Assembly: GCA_014379045.1 (NCBI GenBank)
Contig: JACMMK010000254.1
Coordinates: 1 to 18,316 of the forward strand
Direction of reading: 5' to 3'
Source of the DNA: Burkholderiales bacterium
Lineage (GTDB): Bacteria; Pseudomonadota; Gammaproteobacteria; Burkholderiales; CAIKXV01
Length of the DNA: 18,316 nucleotides
Below, in pieces: positions 7,146 to 14,520 of the stretch; within the stretch, counting starts at the first letter, position 1; every line of letters starts with the position of its first letter. The notes under the pieces are model-generated. The model was not told the origin of the DNA, ran no database searches, and saw only the letters and a program-made list of their open reading frames with translations. The position numbers and the translations under genes were made by a program.

Positions 7146-8211
7146 GCGACTCGGCGTACCGCGTCAGGGGTGGCATCACCCCCATCATCACCTGTTGCCA
7201 CGCGGCCACCAGCGGACCTTGACGGTCGCCGGCCGGCCGCGGCAGGGTGCCCAGGTAGTAGGCGATGTCCCGGCAGTCCTGATTGTCGAGGCTACCCTCG
7301 GCGCCGAGCGGCATATTGCGGCAGATGAAACCGGGCATGAGCGAGTTGAGCGTCCCGAAGTACATCCGCGAGTCCATCGTGAAGGATTGGGGTCCCGCGA
7401 GCGCAGGGTAAAGCACTTTCCCCTGCACGACCATGCCGAGGGCTTGCGGACCGTGGCAATTCGCGCACTTTTCGCGGTAGACGTGGGCGCCGCGTACGTA
7501 ATCGTCGCCACGCCTGCGTGTTGCAGAAAAAGGAATCTCGTCGAGCCCCTGTTCCGCATAGCGCTGGCCCATCTTCTGATCGAGCGCGGCAGAGAGAAAA
7601 CGGCTGTACGCCGTGACATCGCGGATCAGGTCGTCGGCCGAATTGGGTTTGAAGCCATTAGACGCGTTGATGTAGCACTGCATCTGGCGTAGTTCGTGCG
7701 ACATGATCAGGCCACTGAACCGATCATACATGTCCGCCATCACCCAGGACGCGCCCAGGTTGTTCGAACCGCTCACCGGCTTGCCTGCCGTGTCGTGTTT
7801 GTCGCCGCCGCTCTGGTGGCAATGAATACAGGTGGTATAGGTGCCACGGACGAAGCGATCCGCATTCCAGCGCTCCCGCGCGCCGCGCTTGGCCAGCTGA
7901 CCCTGCAGATCATCGACGATATTGCAGCCGCGCTGTATCGAGCGGACATCCTGCTCGCTGTAGCCGCGGACCGTGGAGTCGACACCGTTCACGGCTTGAA
8001 CATAGGGCGAGCGGTAGTGTTCAGCGGCGACCAGTCCGTAGCCCTCCAGTTTTGCCTTGCAGTTCGGCGTCAGGTCGACCGACGCCTTGCGCAGTTGGTC
8101 CCGCTCGGCGTGGCTGCTGAGCGCCATCAGGTACAGCCCGCACAATGCCCCCACGATGAGGGCGATCTTCATCAACTTGGCTGGCACCGCAGACACGGAC
8201 TTAGCTTCCAT
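7111..8211 (-). CDS. TsdA-like di-haem cytochrome c (candidate thiosulfate dehydrogenase)
   Basis: A 366-residue protein with an N-terminal hydrophobic segment (16-33), a membrane anchor or signal. It has two c-type haem sites, CIHCH (128-132) and CANCH (249-253). About 47 residues after the first site is RQMQC179YINASNG. This matches the place and setting of the Cys that ligates the catalytic haem in TsdA, and of the SoxA Cys. The C-terminal half has NMPLG (299-303, Met300 a possible second-haem ligand) and an LDNQDCRDIAYYL segment like the end of TsdA. TsdA joins two thiosulfates into tetrathionate, or the reverse, in the periplasm. ATG 8211 is chosen over GTG 8229 because AAGGAG lies 9 bases upstream. 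It overlaps the preceding cytochrome gene by 11 bases. Family membership is fairly sure; the substrate is inference. Confidence 0.88.
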   Translation of the reverse strand: MEAKSVSAVPAKLMKIALIVGALCGLYLMALSSHAERDQLRKASVDLTPNCKAKLEGYGLVAAEHYRSPYVQAVNGVDSTVRGYSEQDVRSIQRGCNIVDDLQGQLAKRGARERWNADRFVRGTYTTCIHCHQSGGDKHDTAGKPVSGSNNLGASWVMADMYDRFSGLIMSHELRQMQCYINASNGFKPNSADDLIRDVTAYSRFLSAALDQKMGQRYAEQGLDEIPFSATRRRGDDYVRGAHVYREKCANCHGPQALGMVVQGKVLYPALAGPQSFTMDSRMYFGTLNSLMPGFICRNMPLGAEGSLDNQDCRDIAYYLGTLPRPAGDRQGPLVAAWQQVMMGVMPPLTRYAESLGRNHTEHPGD

Positions 8212-8737
8212 CCGTGCGCGCTCCTTCACTCAGGCGAAGATGGTGCGCGACCGCCCGTGCAAGGACGCGGATGTCGCGTACCGCCGGATCGTAGAGCGTC
8301 GGAATAAACCCGTCCATGGGACCGGCGTAGCAGCGCATGACCCGCTCTTCGAACGACACCCGCCGATCGAGCCCGGCGTCGAACCGGTCGGAATTCACCA
8401 GACCGTAAGCCAGCGCTTCCGCCGTGTGGCAGCTCGAACACGAATGGACCGCATCCGCGGCCGTCTTGCGCGTGAAGCGTTTGCCGTAGTCCGGTGTGAA
8501 GTAGAACAGGTTGTAGCCGTTCTGGACCGCTCGGGTGAAGTAGCCATCCCCACCGAAACTGTCTACGCCGTATGCCGCCCGGAATTGCGGCCAGCCCGGC
8601 GCATTCGACACTTGCGACCGAAACACGTCGAATCCTGACCCGACATGGGCCCAAAGGACGAACGCAACGACTCCCGCCACTGGAACAATGCCAGAGGCAA
8701 TACGAATCCAGACCGCACGCTGTCGTGCAGTGCCCAT
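8201..8737 (-). CDS. Membrane-anchored mono-haem cytochrome c with SoxA/TsdA-like Cys ligand
   Basis: A 178-residue protein with one N-terminal hydrophobic helix (about 13-31) and a single haem site CSSCH (100-104). Thirty-two residues after the haem His is FEERVMRC136YAGPMDGF. It corresponds to the R-x3-C stretch that provides the haem Cys ligand in SoxA and in the first domain of TsdA. The protein therefore looks like a lone version of domain 1 of the next gene. It lacks a second haem site and should act at the periplasmic face of the membrane, as an electron partner or a second catalytic subunit. ATG 8737 follows a GGGGGG purine run about 5 bases away. It is 21 bases after the PhnD-like gene and overlaps the di-haem gene by 11 bases. 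I know of no exact named match. Confidence 0.85.
   Translation of the reverse strand: MGTARQRAVWIRIASGIVPVAGVVAFVLWAHVGSGFDVFRSQVSNAPGWPQFRAAYGVDSFGGDGYFTRAVQNGYNLFYFTPDYGKRFTRKTAADAVHSCSSCHTAEALAYGLVNSDRFDAGLDRRVSFEERVMRCYAGPMDGFIPTLYDPAVRDIRVLARAVAHHLRLSEGARTDGS
8221..8226 (-). promoter_or_regulatory. Ribosome binding site for the di-haem cytochrome gene
   Basis: AAGGAG on the minus strand, 9 bases before ATG 8211 and inside the end of the mono-haem gene. It decides the ATG start over the upstream GTG 8229, and its placement suggests translational coupling. Confidence 0.7.
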
Positions 8738-8758
8738 AGAACCCCCCGGTTCGTTTGC

Positions 8759-9646
8759 TTACTGAGGAATCAAGGTACCCGTCACCGCCCGCACCATCTT
8801 GCGGTGCGGGTCGTAGTCCTTATCCTCGGCCTTCCCTATACCGGTCAGTCCAGCGGATTGCAAGACTTTCCGGCCGGCGTCCCCGGCCTCGAGCTCGAGC
8901 AGAACCGACTGGATCGATTCCCGAAGGACAGCGGCCATCGAGCGTCTGACCGCCCAGGGCAGATGGAGCAGCTGGTCCGAGACCGCGAGGACGGTCAGCT
9001 CATCGGTGTTGATGGCGCTCTTCACCGCCGCTTGTCCTATAGCCGCGTCACCCGCGCCAGCGGCATCGGCCTGCCTGCGATGGACGCCGATGACCGAGTT
9101 CACCGGATTGACCGCAAAGCGCGCGGCAAATTCCTCCTTCTTCAACCCCGCTTGCAGCATCATGTAAACGGGCGCGATGTAGCCGATCATCGCGTCCTCG
9201 CCCCCGCCGAACATGATCGTGCGCCCGCGCAACTGGGCGAGGCTGGTGATGCCGCTGTCCTTGCGCACGTAGAGCGCCCCCGCGATGGTGCTCTTGCCGA
9301 ATTCCTTGTTGTGCGCGATGACCTGGTAGGTCTTCGCCGAGCGGATGTAGTGGTACTGGTTATAGTGGACGATGTCGTAGCGCTGCTCCTCGACCCCCCG
9401 CCAGAATGTCTCGAAATCCCTGGCGGTGACGAGCGTCACCTTTCGGCGTAGGCGCTCGCTGAGGTGGTCGGCCAGCGGCGCGTAACGCGTCGTCGTCTCG
9501 CTCGCATTGAACCGCGGGAACACGCCCATTATCAGCGGGGGTTCCGCCGCATGGCCAACCGGCATCGCGGCCAGGCTAACCAGGGCGAGCAGAGGGAAGA
9601 TGCGCCGCCAGAGGCGATTCCAATAGCGAGAAGTTAGAACTCTCAT
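8759..9646 (-). CDS. PhnD-like periplasmic oxyanion-type binding protein, orphan (no ABC partners)
   Basis: About 295 residues. A signal peptide (charged RYWNRLWRR, hydrophobic IFPLLALVSLAAM, cut near GHAA) leads into a type II periplasmic binding fold of the PhnD/phosphonate-binding family. Recognisable parts are PPLIMGVFPRFNASETTTRY, the YDIVHYNQYHYI hinge segment, LAQLRGRTIMFGGGEDAMIGY and the DAAGAGDAAIGQA segment. Classical PhnD feeds an ABC transporter; no permease or ATPase gene is nearby. Instead a GGDEF/EAL sensor gene lies 34 bases upstream and cytochromes follow. Some orphan PhnD-like proteins, such as AioX for arsenite, act as ligand sensors; by analogy this one may sense an oxyanion. 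The start is uncertain among TTG 9667, ATG 9655 and ATG 9646; the last gives the most ordinary signal peptide. The ligand is unknown. Confidence 0.86.
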   Translation of the reverse strand: MRVLTSRYWNRLWRRIFPLLALVSLAAMPVGHAAEPPLIMGVFPRFNASETTTRYAPLADHLSERLRRKVTLVTARDFETFWRGVEEQRYDIVHYNQYHYIRSAKTYQVIAHNKEFGKSTIAGALYVRKDSGITSLAQLRGRTIMFGGGEDAMIGYIAPVYMMLQAGLKKEEFAARFAVNPVNSVIGVHRRQADAAGAGDAAIGQAAVKSAINTDELTVLAVSDQLLHLPWAVRRSMAAVLRESIQSVLLELEAGDAGRKVLQSAGLTGIGKAEDKDYDPHRKMVRAVTGTLIPQ

Positions 9647-9679
9647 CTGCAGCATCCACTCAAACAAAGCATGAACGGG

Positions 9680-11770
9680 TCATCCGCCAGCATTGACGAT
9701 CCTGCGCTCACTGCGCACTAGCCGACGCGGTTCGACCTCTGCCTTCAGGCTGTTCAAATAGGTCGAGTAAACCTCGTGATTCACGGGTCTGGACAACAGG
9801 TAACCCTGCGTCAGGTCGCAGCCGTGGTTGGTAAGAAAGCTCAACTGACCATACGTTTCGACGCCCTCCGCGACGACCTTGAGGTCGAGGCCCTTGGCCA
9901 GCGCGAGGATGGCTTTCACCAACAGCACATCCTCGGGACTGTCTGGCAGTCCGGCGATGAAACTGCGATCGATCTTCAGCACATCGAAGCGGAAGCGTTT
10001 AAGGTAGCTCAACGATGAGTAGCCGGTGCCGAAATCATCGAGGGACAGCTTCACGCCGACGGCGCGCAGCCCTTTCAACTCCTCGCCGACGTCGTAGTGA
10101 TCGTCGAGCAGGACACTCTCGGTAATTTCCAGCTCCAGCGCCTGGGGTGGCACGCTGTAGAGCGACATCAGTTCAGCAAGCCTGCGGGAAAAGCGTCGCC
10201 TGAACTGGATCCGGGAGATATTGATCGCAAGGAAGCCCGGGTCTATGCCCGCGTTGTGCCACGCCGACCATCTGCGGCACGTCTGCTCGAGTACCCAGTC
10301 GCCGATGGCGACAATCTGACCGGTCGCCTCCGCCAATGGGATGAACACCGACGGACTGATGTCGCCCCACTCGGGATGGTGCCAGCGCAGCAGCACTTCA
10401 GCCCCCCGATGGTGCTGTCCGGCGGTATCGAAGATGGGCTGGAAGTGCAGCTCCAGCTGACCCAGCTCGACCGCCAGGTTGAGGTCCTGCTCCATCTGCA
10501 TCCGCTCGCGCAACCGGGTGTTCATTTCGTCGGTGAAGAAGATGGCAGAGCCCTGTCCGGTGGCTTTCGCCTGGTACATCGCATTGTCCGCGTTCGCCAT
10601 CAACATCTCGACGCAATCTCCGTTGTCCGGAAAAAGCACGATCCCGATGCTGCAACGTGCCACCACCTTGCGACCGTGCAGGTCCTGCGGCTCGGATATC
10701 GCCCGGATCAGACGTTCCGCAATCTCCTCGACCTGCACTTCGTTGACGACATCCGGAGCGAGGACGAGGAACTCGTCGCCGCCGAGGCGGGCGACCGTAT
10801 CGGCATCCCTCAGGGTAGCCTGTACGCGAGCCCCCGTGGCGGCCAGCAGCTCATCGCCCACCGCGTGGCCCATCGAATCGTTGACGCTCTTGAAGTTGTC
10901 CAGGTCGATGAAGAACAACGCGAAACGTTGATGCGTACGCTTGGCGCGGTTGATCGCGTGGTCGATTCGATCGAGCGCCATCAGCCGATTGGGCAGCCCG
11001 GTCAGCGTATCGAAGTTGGCCTGCCGATGCAGCTTGGCCTGCTCCTGCCGAACTTCCTCGGCCATCGCGTTGAACGCCTGGGCGAGCAATCCCATTTCGT
11101 CCGTCGATTTGACTTCGACGGTGGTGTATTGACCGCGCCCGAGCTGACGTGAAGCGGCGATCAACGCCTGGATCGGGGACAGCACATTGAACCTGAACAC
11201 CACGTGGATCGCGGCGCTGAGGAAAAGCACGATGGCGGCCAGCGCGAGCGACTGGGTCAGCAGTTGCCGACGATATTCGCTGTGCAGCGTCTGCGTGCTG
11301 ATACCGACCAGAAAACGGCCCAGCGATACCTCGTTATGGACGATCGGAAACTGCAGGCGAATCAACTCGAAGTCGTCATCGAGCGCTTGCAGCAGTTTAG
11401 CGATGTCGTTGGACTGCACCCCCTCCAGCCGCTGCTTTATCAACGGATCGGAGTCGTCGACATAGGAACTGAGCGGCAATCCCTCCGGGCTCAGAATCAC
11501 GCCGTAGACGACATCGCGCTGCGAGGACAACTGGTGGGTATAGTCGTTCAACTGCACGAAGTCGAAGCCCAGTATCGCTTCCGGGCTGACCAGCGAAATC
11601 AGGCGCCCGAGCGCATTACCGCGTTCGACCAGCTGTTTTTCGTGGAATGCAGTCGAGATATGCAGCGAATACAGCGTATTAGCGGCCATGGTGCCGGCCA
11701 GTATGGTCAGCACCGCAAGGGTGAACTTCGCCCCCAGACCGAGCCGTATTCCGTATCCCCGGGTTCGCAT
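9680..11770 (-). CDS. Membrane GGDEF/EAL c-di-GMP enzyme with periplasmic sensor and HAMP
   Basis: A 696-residue protein. Order: TM helix (~15-35), periplasmic sensor region (~36-168), second TM helix (~170-192), HAMP (~193-245), GGDEF (~250-410) and EAL (~430-675). The cyclase motif GGDEF (330-334) is intact, with an inhibitory RxxD site (R321, D324) five residues before it. The phosphodiesterase domain has E458-V-L in place of EAL, plus NIS, EITE, DDFGTG (578-583), KIDRSF, EGVE and QGY, so its catalytic residues look present. It may both make and break c-di-GMP, with the balance set by the sensor. It is probably the first gene of the five-gene cluster. The periplasmic region could contact the PhnD-like product of the next gene (inference). 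ATG 11770 is chosen over the preceding TTG 11773. Confidence 0.93.
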   Translation of the reverse strand: MRTRGYGIRLGLGAKFTLAVLTILAGTMAANTLYSLHISTAFHEKQLVERGNALGRLISLVSPEAILGFDFVQLNDYTHQLSSQRDVVYGVILSPEGLPLSSYVDDSDPLIKQRLEGVQSNDIAKLLQALDDDFELIRLQFPIVHNEVSLGRFLVGISTQTLHSEYRRQLLTQSLALAAIVLFLSAAIHVVFRFNVLSPIQALIAASRQLGRGQYTTVEVKSTDEMGLLAQAFNAMAEEVRQEQAKLHRQANFDTLTGLPNRLMALDRIDHAINRAKRTHQRFALFFIDLDNFKSVNDSMGHAVGDELLAATGARVQATLRDADTVARLGGDEFLVLAPDVVNEVQVEEIAERLIRAISEPQDLHGRKVVARCSIGIVLFPDNGDCVEMLMANADNAMYQAKATGQGSAIFFTDEMNTRLRERMQMEQDLNLAVELGQLELHFQPIFDTAGQHHRGAEVLLRWHHPEWGDISPSVFIPLAEATGQIVAIGDWVLEQTCRRWSAWHNAGIDPGFLAINISRIQFRRRFSRRLAELMSLYSVPPQALELEITESVLLDDHYDVGEELKGLRAVGVKLSLDDFGTGYSSLSYLKRFRFDVLKIDRSFIAGLPDSPEDVLLVKAILALAKGLDLKVVAEGVETYGQLSFLTNHGCDLTQGYLLSRPVNHEVYSTYLNSLKAEVEPRRLVRSERRIVNAGG

Positions 11771-11894
11771 CAAACGTCGCCATCATCGTTGAACGTATCG
11801 CACAAACAACTGAATCCATTCGATTAACGTCAGCAGATCCCTGATCTTTACCAGTTTTTCGAAACGCGAGGGGGACGCAGGTGGCCCGCCGCGC
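11771..11894. promoter_or_regulatory. Leader region of the five-gene cluster
   Basis: An AT-richer patch (about 11800-11865) in otherwise GC-rich DNA lies just upstream of the GGDEF/EAL gene. This is where the operon promoter should be. I could not pick out a convincing -35/-10 pair. One minus-strand frame reads through it with a plausible-looking peptide ending, but it lacks an ATG and is not called as a gene. Confidence 0.3.
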
Positions 11895-11930
11895 GCGCCA
11901 GGCGCGATCTGGCGCAGGGGCGAATCGCCC
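11895..11930. repeat. Two adjacent hairpins after the ZIP gene
   Basis: A perfect 7-bp inverted repeat (GCGCCAG at 11895-11901, CTGGCGC at 11909-11915) sits beside a second stem (GGGCG 11918-11922, CGCCC 11926-11930). They lie between the ZIP stop and the GGDEF/EAL start, both on the minus strand. There is no T-run, so they could be a weak or Rho-linked transcript end, or RNA-stabilising hairpins. Confidence 0.4.
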
Positions 11931-11988
11931 GACGCGGTGAATGACGCGCGCAGCTTGCCGGCGCGGCGAGGCACCGGCTGTCCGCGGT

Positions 11989-12756
11989 TCAGACCTGCGT
12001 CTTGATCAGCAGAAACGCCACGAGAAAGCCGACGACCGTGATCACGCCGATGAACGGCTGGGCGTCCTCGAATGCTTCCGGAATCATGGTCTCGGCCAGC
12101 ATCGCCAGCACGCCACCTGCCGCAAACGCCAGGATCGCTCCGCCGACCGCCGGCGCGGCGGATCCAAGCGCCAGATAACCGATTGCCGCGGCCAGCCCAC
12201 TGAGCAGAGGAATACCAGTCCAGACGGCGAATACGTAAACGCTCGACCGCTCGGCTTGTTTCATGCCGGCTGCGCTCGACAGCCCTTGCGGAATGTTGGC
12301 CAGAAAGAAGCCGGCGATCAGACCCCACCCGATCTTCTCCCCGCCGACGAGCGATAGGCCGATGACGAGCGACTCCGGAATACCGTCGAGGAGCGCACCG
12401 ACGGCGATCGCCATGCCGCTGCCCGCGTGTTGCGCTTCCGACGGTTGCCGCACGCAGCCGCCGCAGCGATTGCGATGCTTGGCCCCGTGCTGCGCAAGAA
12501 GCCAGTTCGCGGTGCTGAATACCGTCGCGCCCAGTAGGAAACCTGCAATCGCCGCGGTGGGTCCGCCGTCGGCGAAGGCCTTTTCCATCAGGTCGACCGA
12601 TAGCACGGCGAGCAGAACGCCGCCCCCGAAGCCCATGACAGCCGCGATCACGCGGTGCGACAGTTTGGGATGCGCGGCTACCGCAATCGCCGCGCCGATC
12701 AGCAACCCCGAGGCGGCGAGCAGTCCCCACAGCCCTGCCTGCACGAACATGGGCAT
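11989..12756 (-). CDS. ZIP-family divalent metal transporter
   Basis: A 255-residue, eight-helix-type membrane protein. The two metal-site helices of ZIP transporters are recognisable as DGIPESLVIG (124-133) and ANIPQGLSSAAG (153-164). The usual HNxPEG/HxxxE residues are replaced by Asp-Gly-Pro-Glu-Ser and Asn-Pro-Gln. This variant is, as I recall, typical of one bacterial ZIP subgroup rather than a sign of decay. The loop between helices 3 and 4 holds His90, His94, CGGC (98-101) and His110, a possible metal-binding loop. ZIP proteins bring Zn2+, Fe2+ or similar ions into the cytoplasm; the metal is not shown here. ATG 12756 has an AGGGA site 8 bases upstream. It is divergent from the MBL-fold lipoprotein gene and ends 219 bases before the GGDEF/EAL start. 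Confidence 0.9.
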   Translation of the reverse strand: MPMFVQAGLWGLLAASGLLIGAAIAVAAHPKLSHRVIAAVMGFGGGVLLAVLSVDLMEKAFADGGPTAAIAGFLLGATVFSTANWLLAQHGAKHRNRCGGCVRQPSEAQHAGSGMAIAVGALLDGIPESLVIGLSLVGGEKIGWGLIAGFFLANIPQGLSSAAGMKQAERSSVYVFAVWTGIPLLSGLAAAIGYLALGSAAPAVGGAILAFAAGGVLAMLAETMIPEAFEDAQPFIGVITVVGFLVAFLLIKTQV

Positions 12757-12877
12757 CGTCTGTTTCCCTGGATCGGTCGTTTGATTCGAACACGGCTGGG
12801 CGGCCGGCGCCAGACGCTTGACGGACGCTTTGCGATACCGCGCGCACTGGATGGTAAGTCTCGGGAATCGAGCCCCG

Positions 12878-12886
12878 TGCTACGCT
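12878..12886 (+). promoter_or_regulatory. Candidate extended -10 promoter of the MBL-fold gene
   Basis: TGCTACGCT fits an extended -10 (TGn followed by TAnnnT), 35 bases before ATG 12921. No good -35 hexamer is seen 17 bases upstream, which extended -10 promoters can do without. The 164-base gap must also hold the promoter of the divergent ZIP gene. Confidence 0.35.
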
Positions 12887-12907
12887 TGAATCCCGTCCAG
12901 TGACATA

Positions 12908-12913
12908 GAAGGA
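12908..12913 (+). promoter_or_regulatory. Ribosome binding site of the MBL-fold gene
   Basis: GAAGGA lies 7 bases before ATG 12921. It supports that start and with it the lipoprotein signal. Confidence 0.65.
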
Positions 12914-12920
12914 ACCGCCC

Positions 12921-14387
12921 ATGTATGTTGCCTTTCGCGTGTCCTTCCGCGCGAGTGTATTCGCGGCGTTCGTCGGCCTGTTGGCCGCCTGCGCGTCGAC
13001 GCCGGAGAATGCAAGCGACGTGCTAGCTCGCGCGTCGCAGGCCATGGGCGCCTCGCAGTTGAAGACGCTGCGCTATGTCGCCGAAGGCTCCGGCCACACC
13101 TTCGGCCAGGCCTACAAACCGGGGGAGGCGTGGCCCCGGATCACGTTGCATTCGGTCACGCGCAGCGTCGACTATCAGGTCGCAGCGATGCGCGACGAGA
13201 TCGTGCTGAGTCGCGCCGAGCCGCTCGGCGGCGGTGGCTATCCATTGTCTGGGCAACAGCGCAATGAGGTGTTCGTCAATGGTGACGTTGCCTGGACACA
13301 AGCGGGGACTAACGTCACACCCGGACCAAGATTCGTCGCCGATCGGATCCACCAACTGTGGATCACGCCCCACGGCGCATTGAAGGCGGCAATGCGCAAC
13401 AACGCAGTCGTGCGCGGCGAGACCGACGGCGGCAGCGCGGTGTCCTTCACCGAACCCGGAAGATTCGCCGCCATCGTCTCGATCGGTGCCAACGGACTGG
13501 TGACGCAGGTAGCCTCGACCGTTCCCGATCCGGTTCTGGGCGACACCCCGACCGTGACCACCTACAGCGATTACCTCGACCACGGGGGCGTCAAGTTCCC
13601 TTCACGCATCCGGCAGACGATGGGTGGCTTTCCGGTGCTCGACCTGGTGGTCAAGACCGTCGAGCCCAACGCGGCCGTATCGTTGCCGGTCCCGGACGCC
13701 GCGCGCAACCAGGGCGAGCGCGTGACCGTCGAGAAGGTCACCGATGGCGTCTGGTTCCTGGCCGGTGGCTCGCACAACAGCGTCGCGATCGAGATGCGCG
13801 ATCACCTGGTTCTCGTCGAAACGCCCCTGAACGACGCCCGCACACAGGCCGTGATCGACCAGGTCAAGCAACTCGCCCCGGGCAAGCCGATCCGTTTCGC
13901 CGTCAACAGCCACCAGCATTTCGATCACTCCGGCGGTGTGCGCGCGGCGGTCGCCGAAGGTGCAACGATCGTGACTCAAGCCGCCAACGTGCCGTTCTTC
14001 GAGAAGGCTTTCGCCACGGCGAACAGTATCCGGCCCGATCTGCTGGCGAAATCGGGCCGCAAGCCGACGTTCACTGCAGTGGGCGACGGCCTCGAAATGG
14101 GGGACGGCACGCGCTCGATCCAGATTCACCGCCTGACCGGCGGCCCGCACAGTGACAGTTTCCTGATGGTCTACCTGCCCAAGGAGAGGCTGCTGATCGA
14201 GGCAGATGCGTTCACCCCGGCGCCCCCGAACACGCCGCCGCCAGCGACCCCCAACCTGAATCACCTCAGTCTGGTGTCCAATGTCGAACGGCTGAAAATC
14301 TCGGTCGACAGGATCCTGCCGCTGCATGGCCGGATGGTTCCTCTGTCGGAGCTGTACACCTTCGTGGGAAAGCCGCCGCCGCGTTGA
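12921..14387 (+). CDS. Metallo-beta-lactamase-fold lipoprotein with extra N-terminal domain
   Basis: A 488-residue protein. Residues 1-24 are a lipoprotein signal (hydrophobic VFAAFVGLLAAC, lipobox LAAC, Cys24). Residues ~28-255 form a separate domain I cannot name; it resembles the beta-rich outer-membrane-lipoprotein-type domains sometimes joined to MBL folds. From ~265 there is an MBL-fold hydrolase with the metal motif H331-x-H333-x-D335-H336, then H410 in GGPHSD, D429 in LIEADAF, and H469 in LPLHGR. All usual metal ligands are therefore present, for a di-metal hydrolase at the outer membrane or periplasm. It is not a recognised beta-lactamase, and the substrate is unknown. A Pro-rich stretch (433-445) follows the Asp ligand. 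The gene is divergent from the ZIP gene, which may be relevant to metal supply (speculative). Confidence 0.9.
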   Translation: MYVAFRVSFRASVFAAFVGLLAACASTPENASDVLARASQAMGASQLKTLRYVAEGSGHTFGQAYKPGEAWPRITLHSVTRSVDYQVAAMRDEIVLSRAEPLGGGGYPLSGQQRNEVFVNGDVAWTQAGTNVTPGPRFVADRIHQLWITPHGALKAAMRNNAVVRGETDGGSAVSFTEPGRFAAIVSIGANGLVTQVASTVPDPVLGDTPTVTTYSDYLDHGGVKFPSRIRQTMGGFPVLDLVVKTVEPNAAVSLPVPDAARNQGERVTVEKVTDGVWFLAGGSHNSVAIEMRDHLVLVETPLNDARTQAVIDQVKQLAPGKPIRFAVNSHQHFDHSGGVRAAVAEGATIVTQAANVPFFEKAFATANSIRPDLLAKSGRKPTFTAVGDGLEMGDGTRSIQIHRLTGGPHSDSFLMVYLPKERLLIEADAFTPAPPNTPPPATPNLNHLSLVSNVERLKISVDRILPLHGRMVPLSELYTFVGKPPPR

Positions 14388-14468
14388 GCTCTGTGCCGAC
14401 GCTGGCTGACCGACGGTGAGGGACCGACCCTGAGAAAGCGACGGTGACGGACGACGCCGATGAACCGG

Positions 14469-14484
14469 CGCCGATCGACCGGCG
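14469..14484. repeat. Short hairpin in convergent gap
   Basis: CGCCG and CGGCG flank a 6-base loop between the stops of the MBL-fold and molybdenum-subunit genes. The same 133-base gap has a direct repeat CGACGGTGA (14411-14419 and 14439-14447). There is no T-run, so a terminator role is weak. Confidence 0.25.
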
Positions 14485-14520
14485 GGATTGAGCGACGCCG
14501 CTCGACCGACCCACGCTGCG

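Noticed and set aside
12818..12846. TTGACG as a -35 box for the MBL-fold gene
   Set aside because: No acceptable -10 lies 16-18 bases downstream (CGCGCA at 17), so the extended -10 at 12878-12886 is preferred.
11783..13045. A 420-codon minus-strand frame covering the ZIP gene
   Set aside because: It is a shifted frame of the ZIP gene. Its last ~27 codons (11783-11865) look protein-like, but there is no ATG or ribosome site for a separate small gene there. The AT-rich patch is better explained as a leader region.
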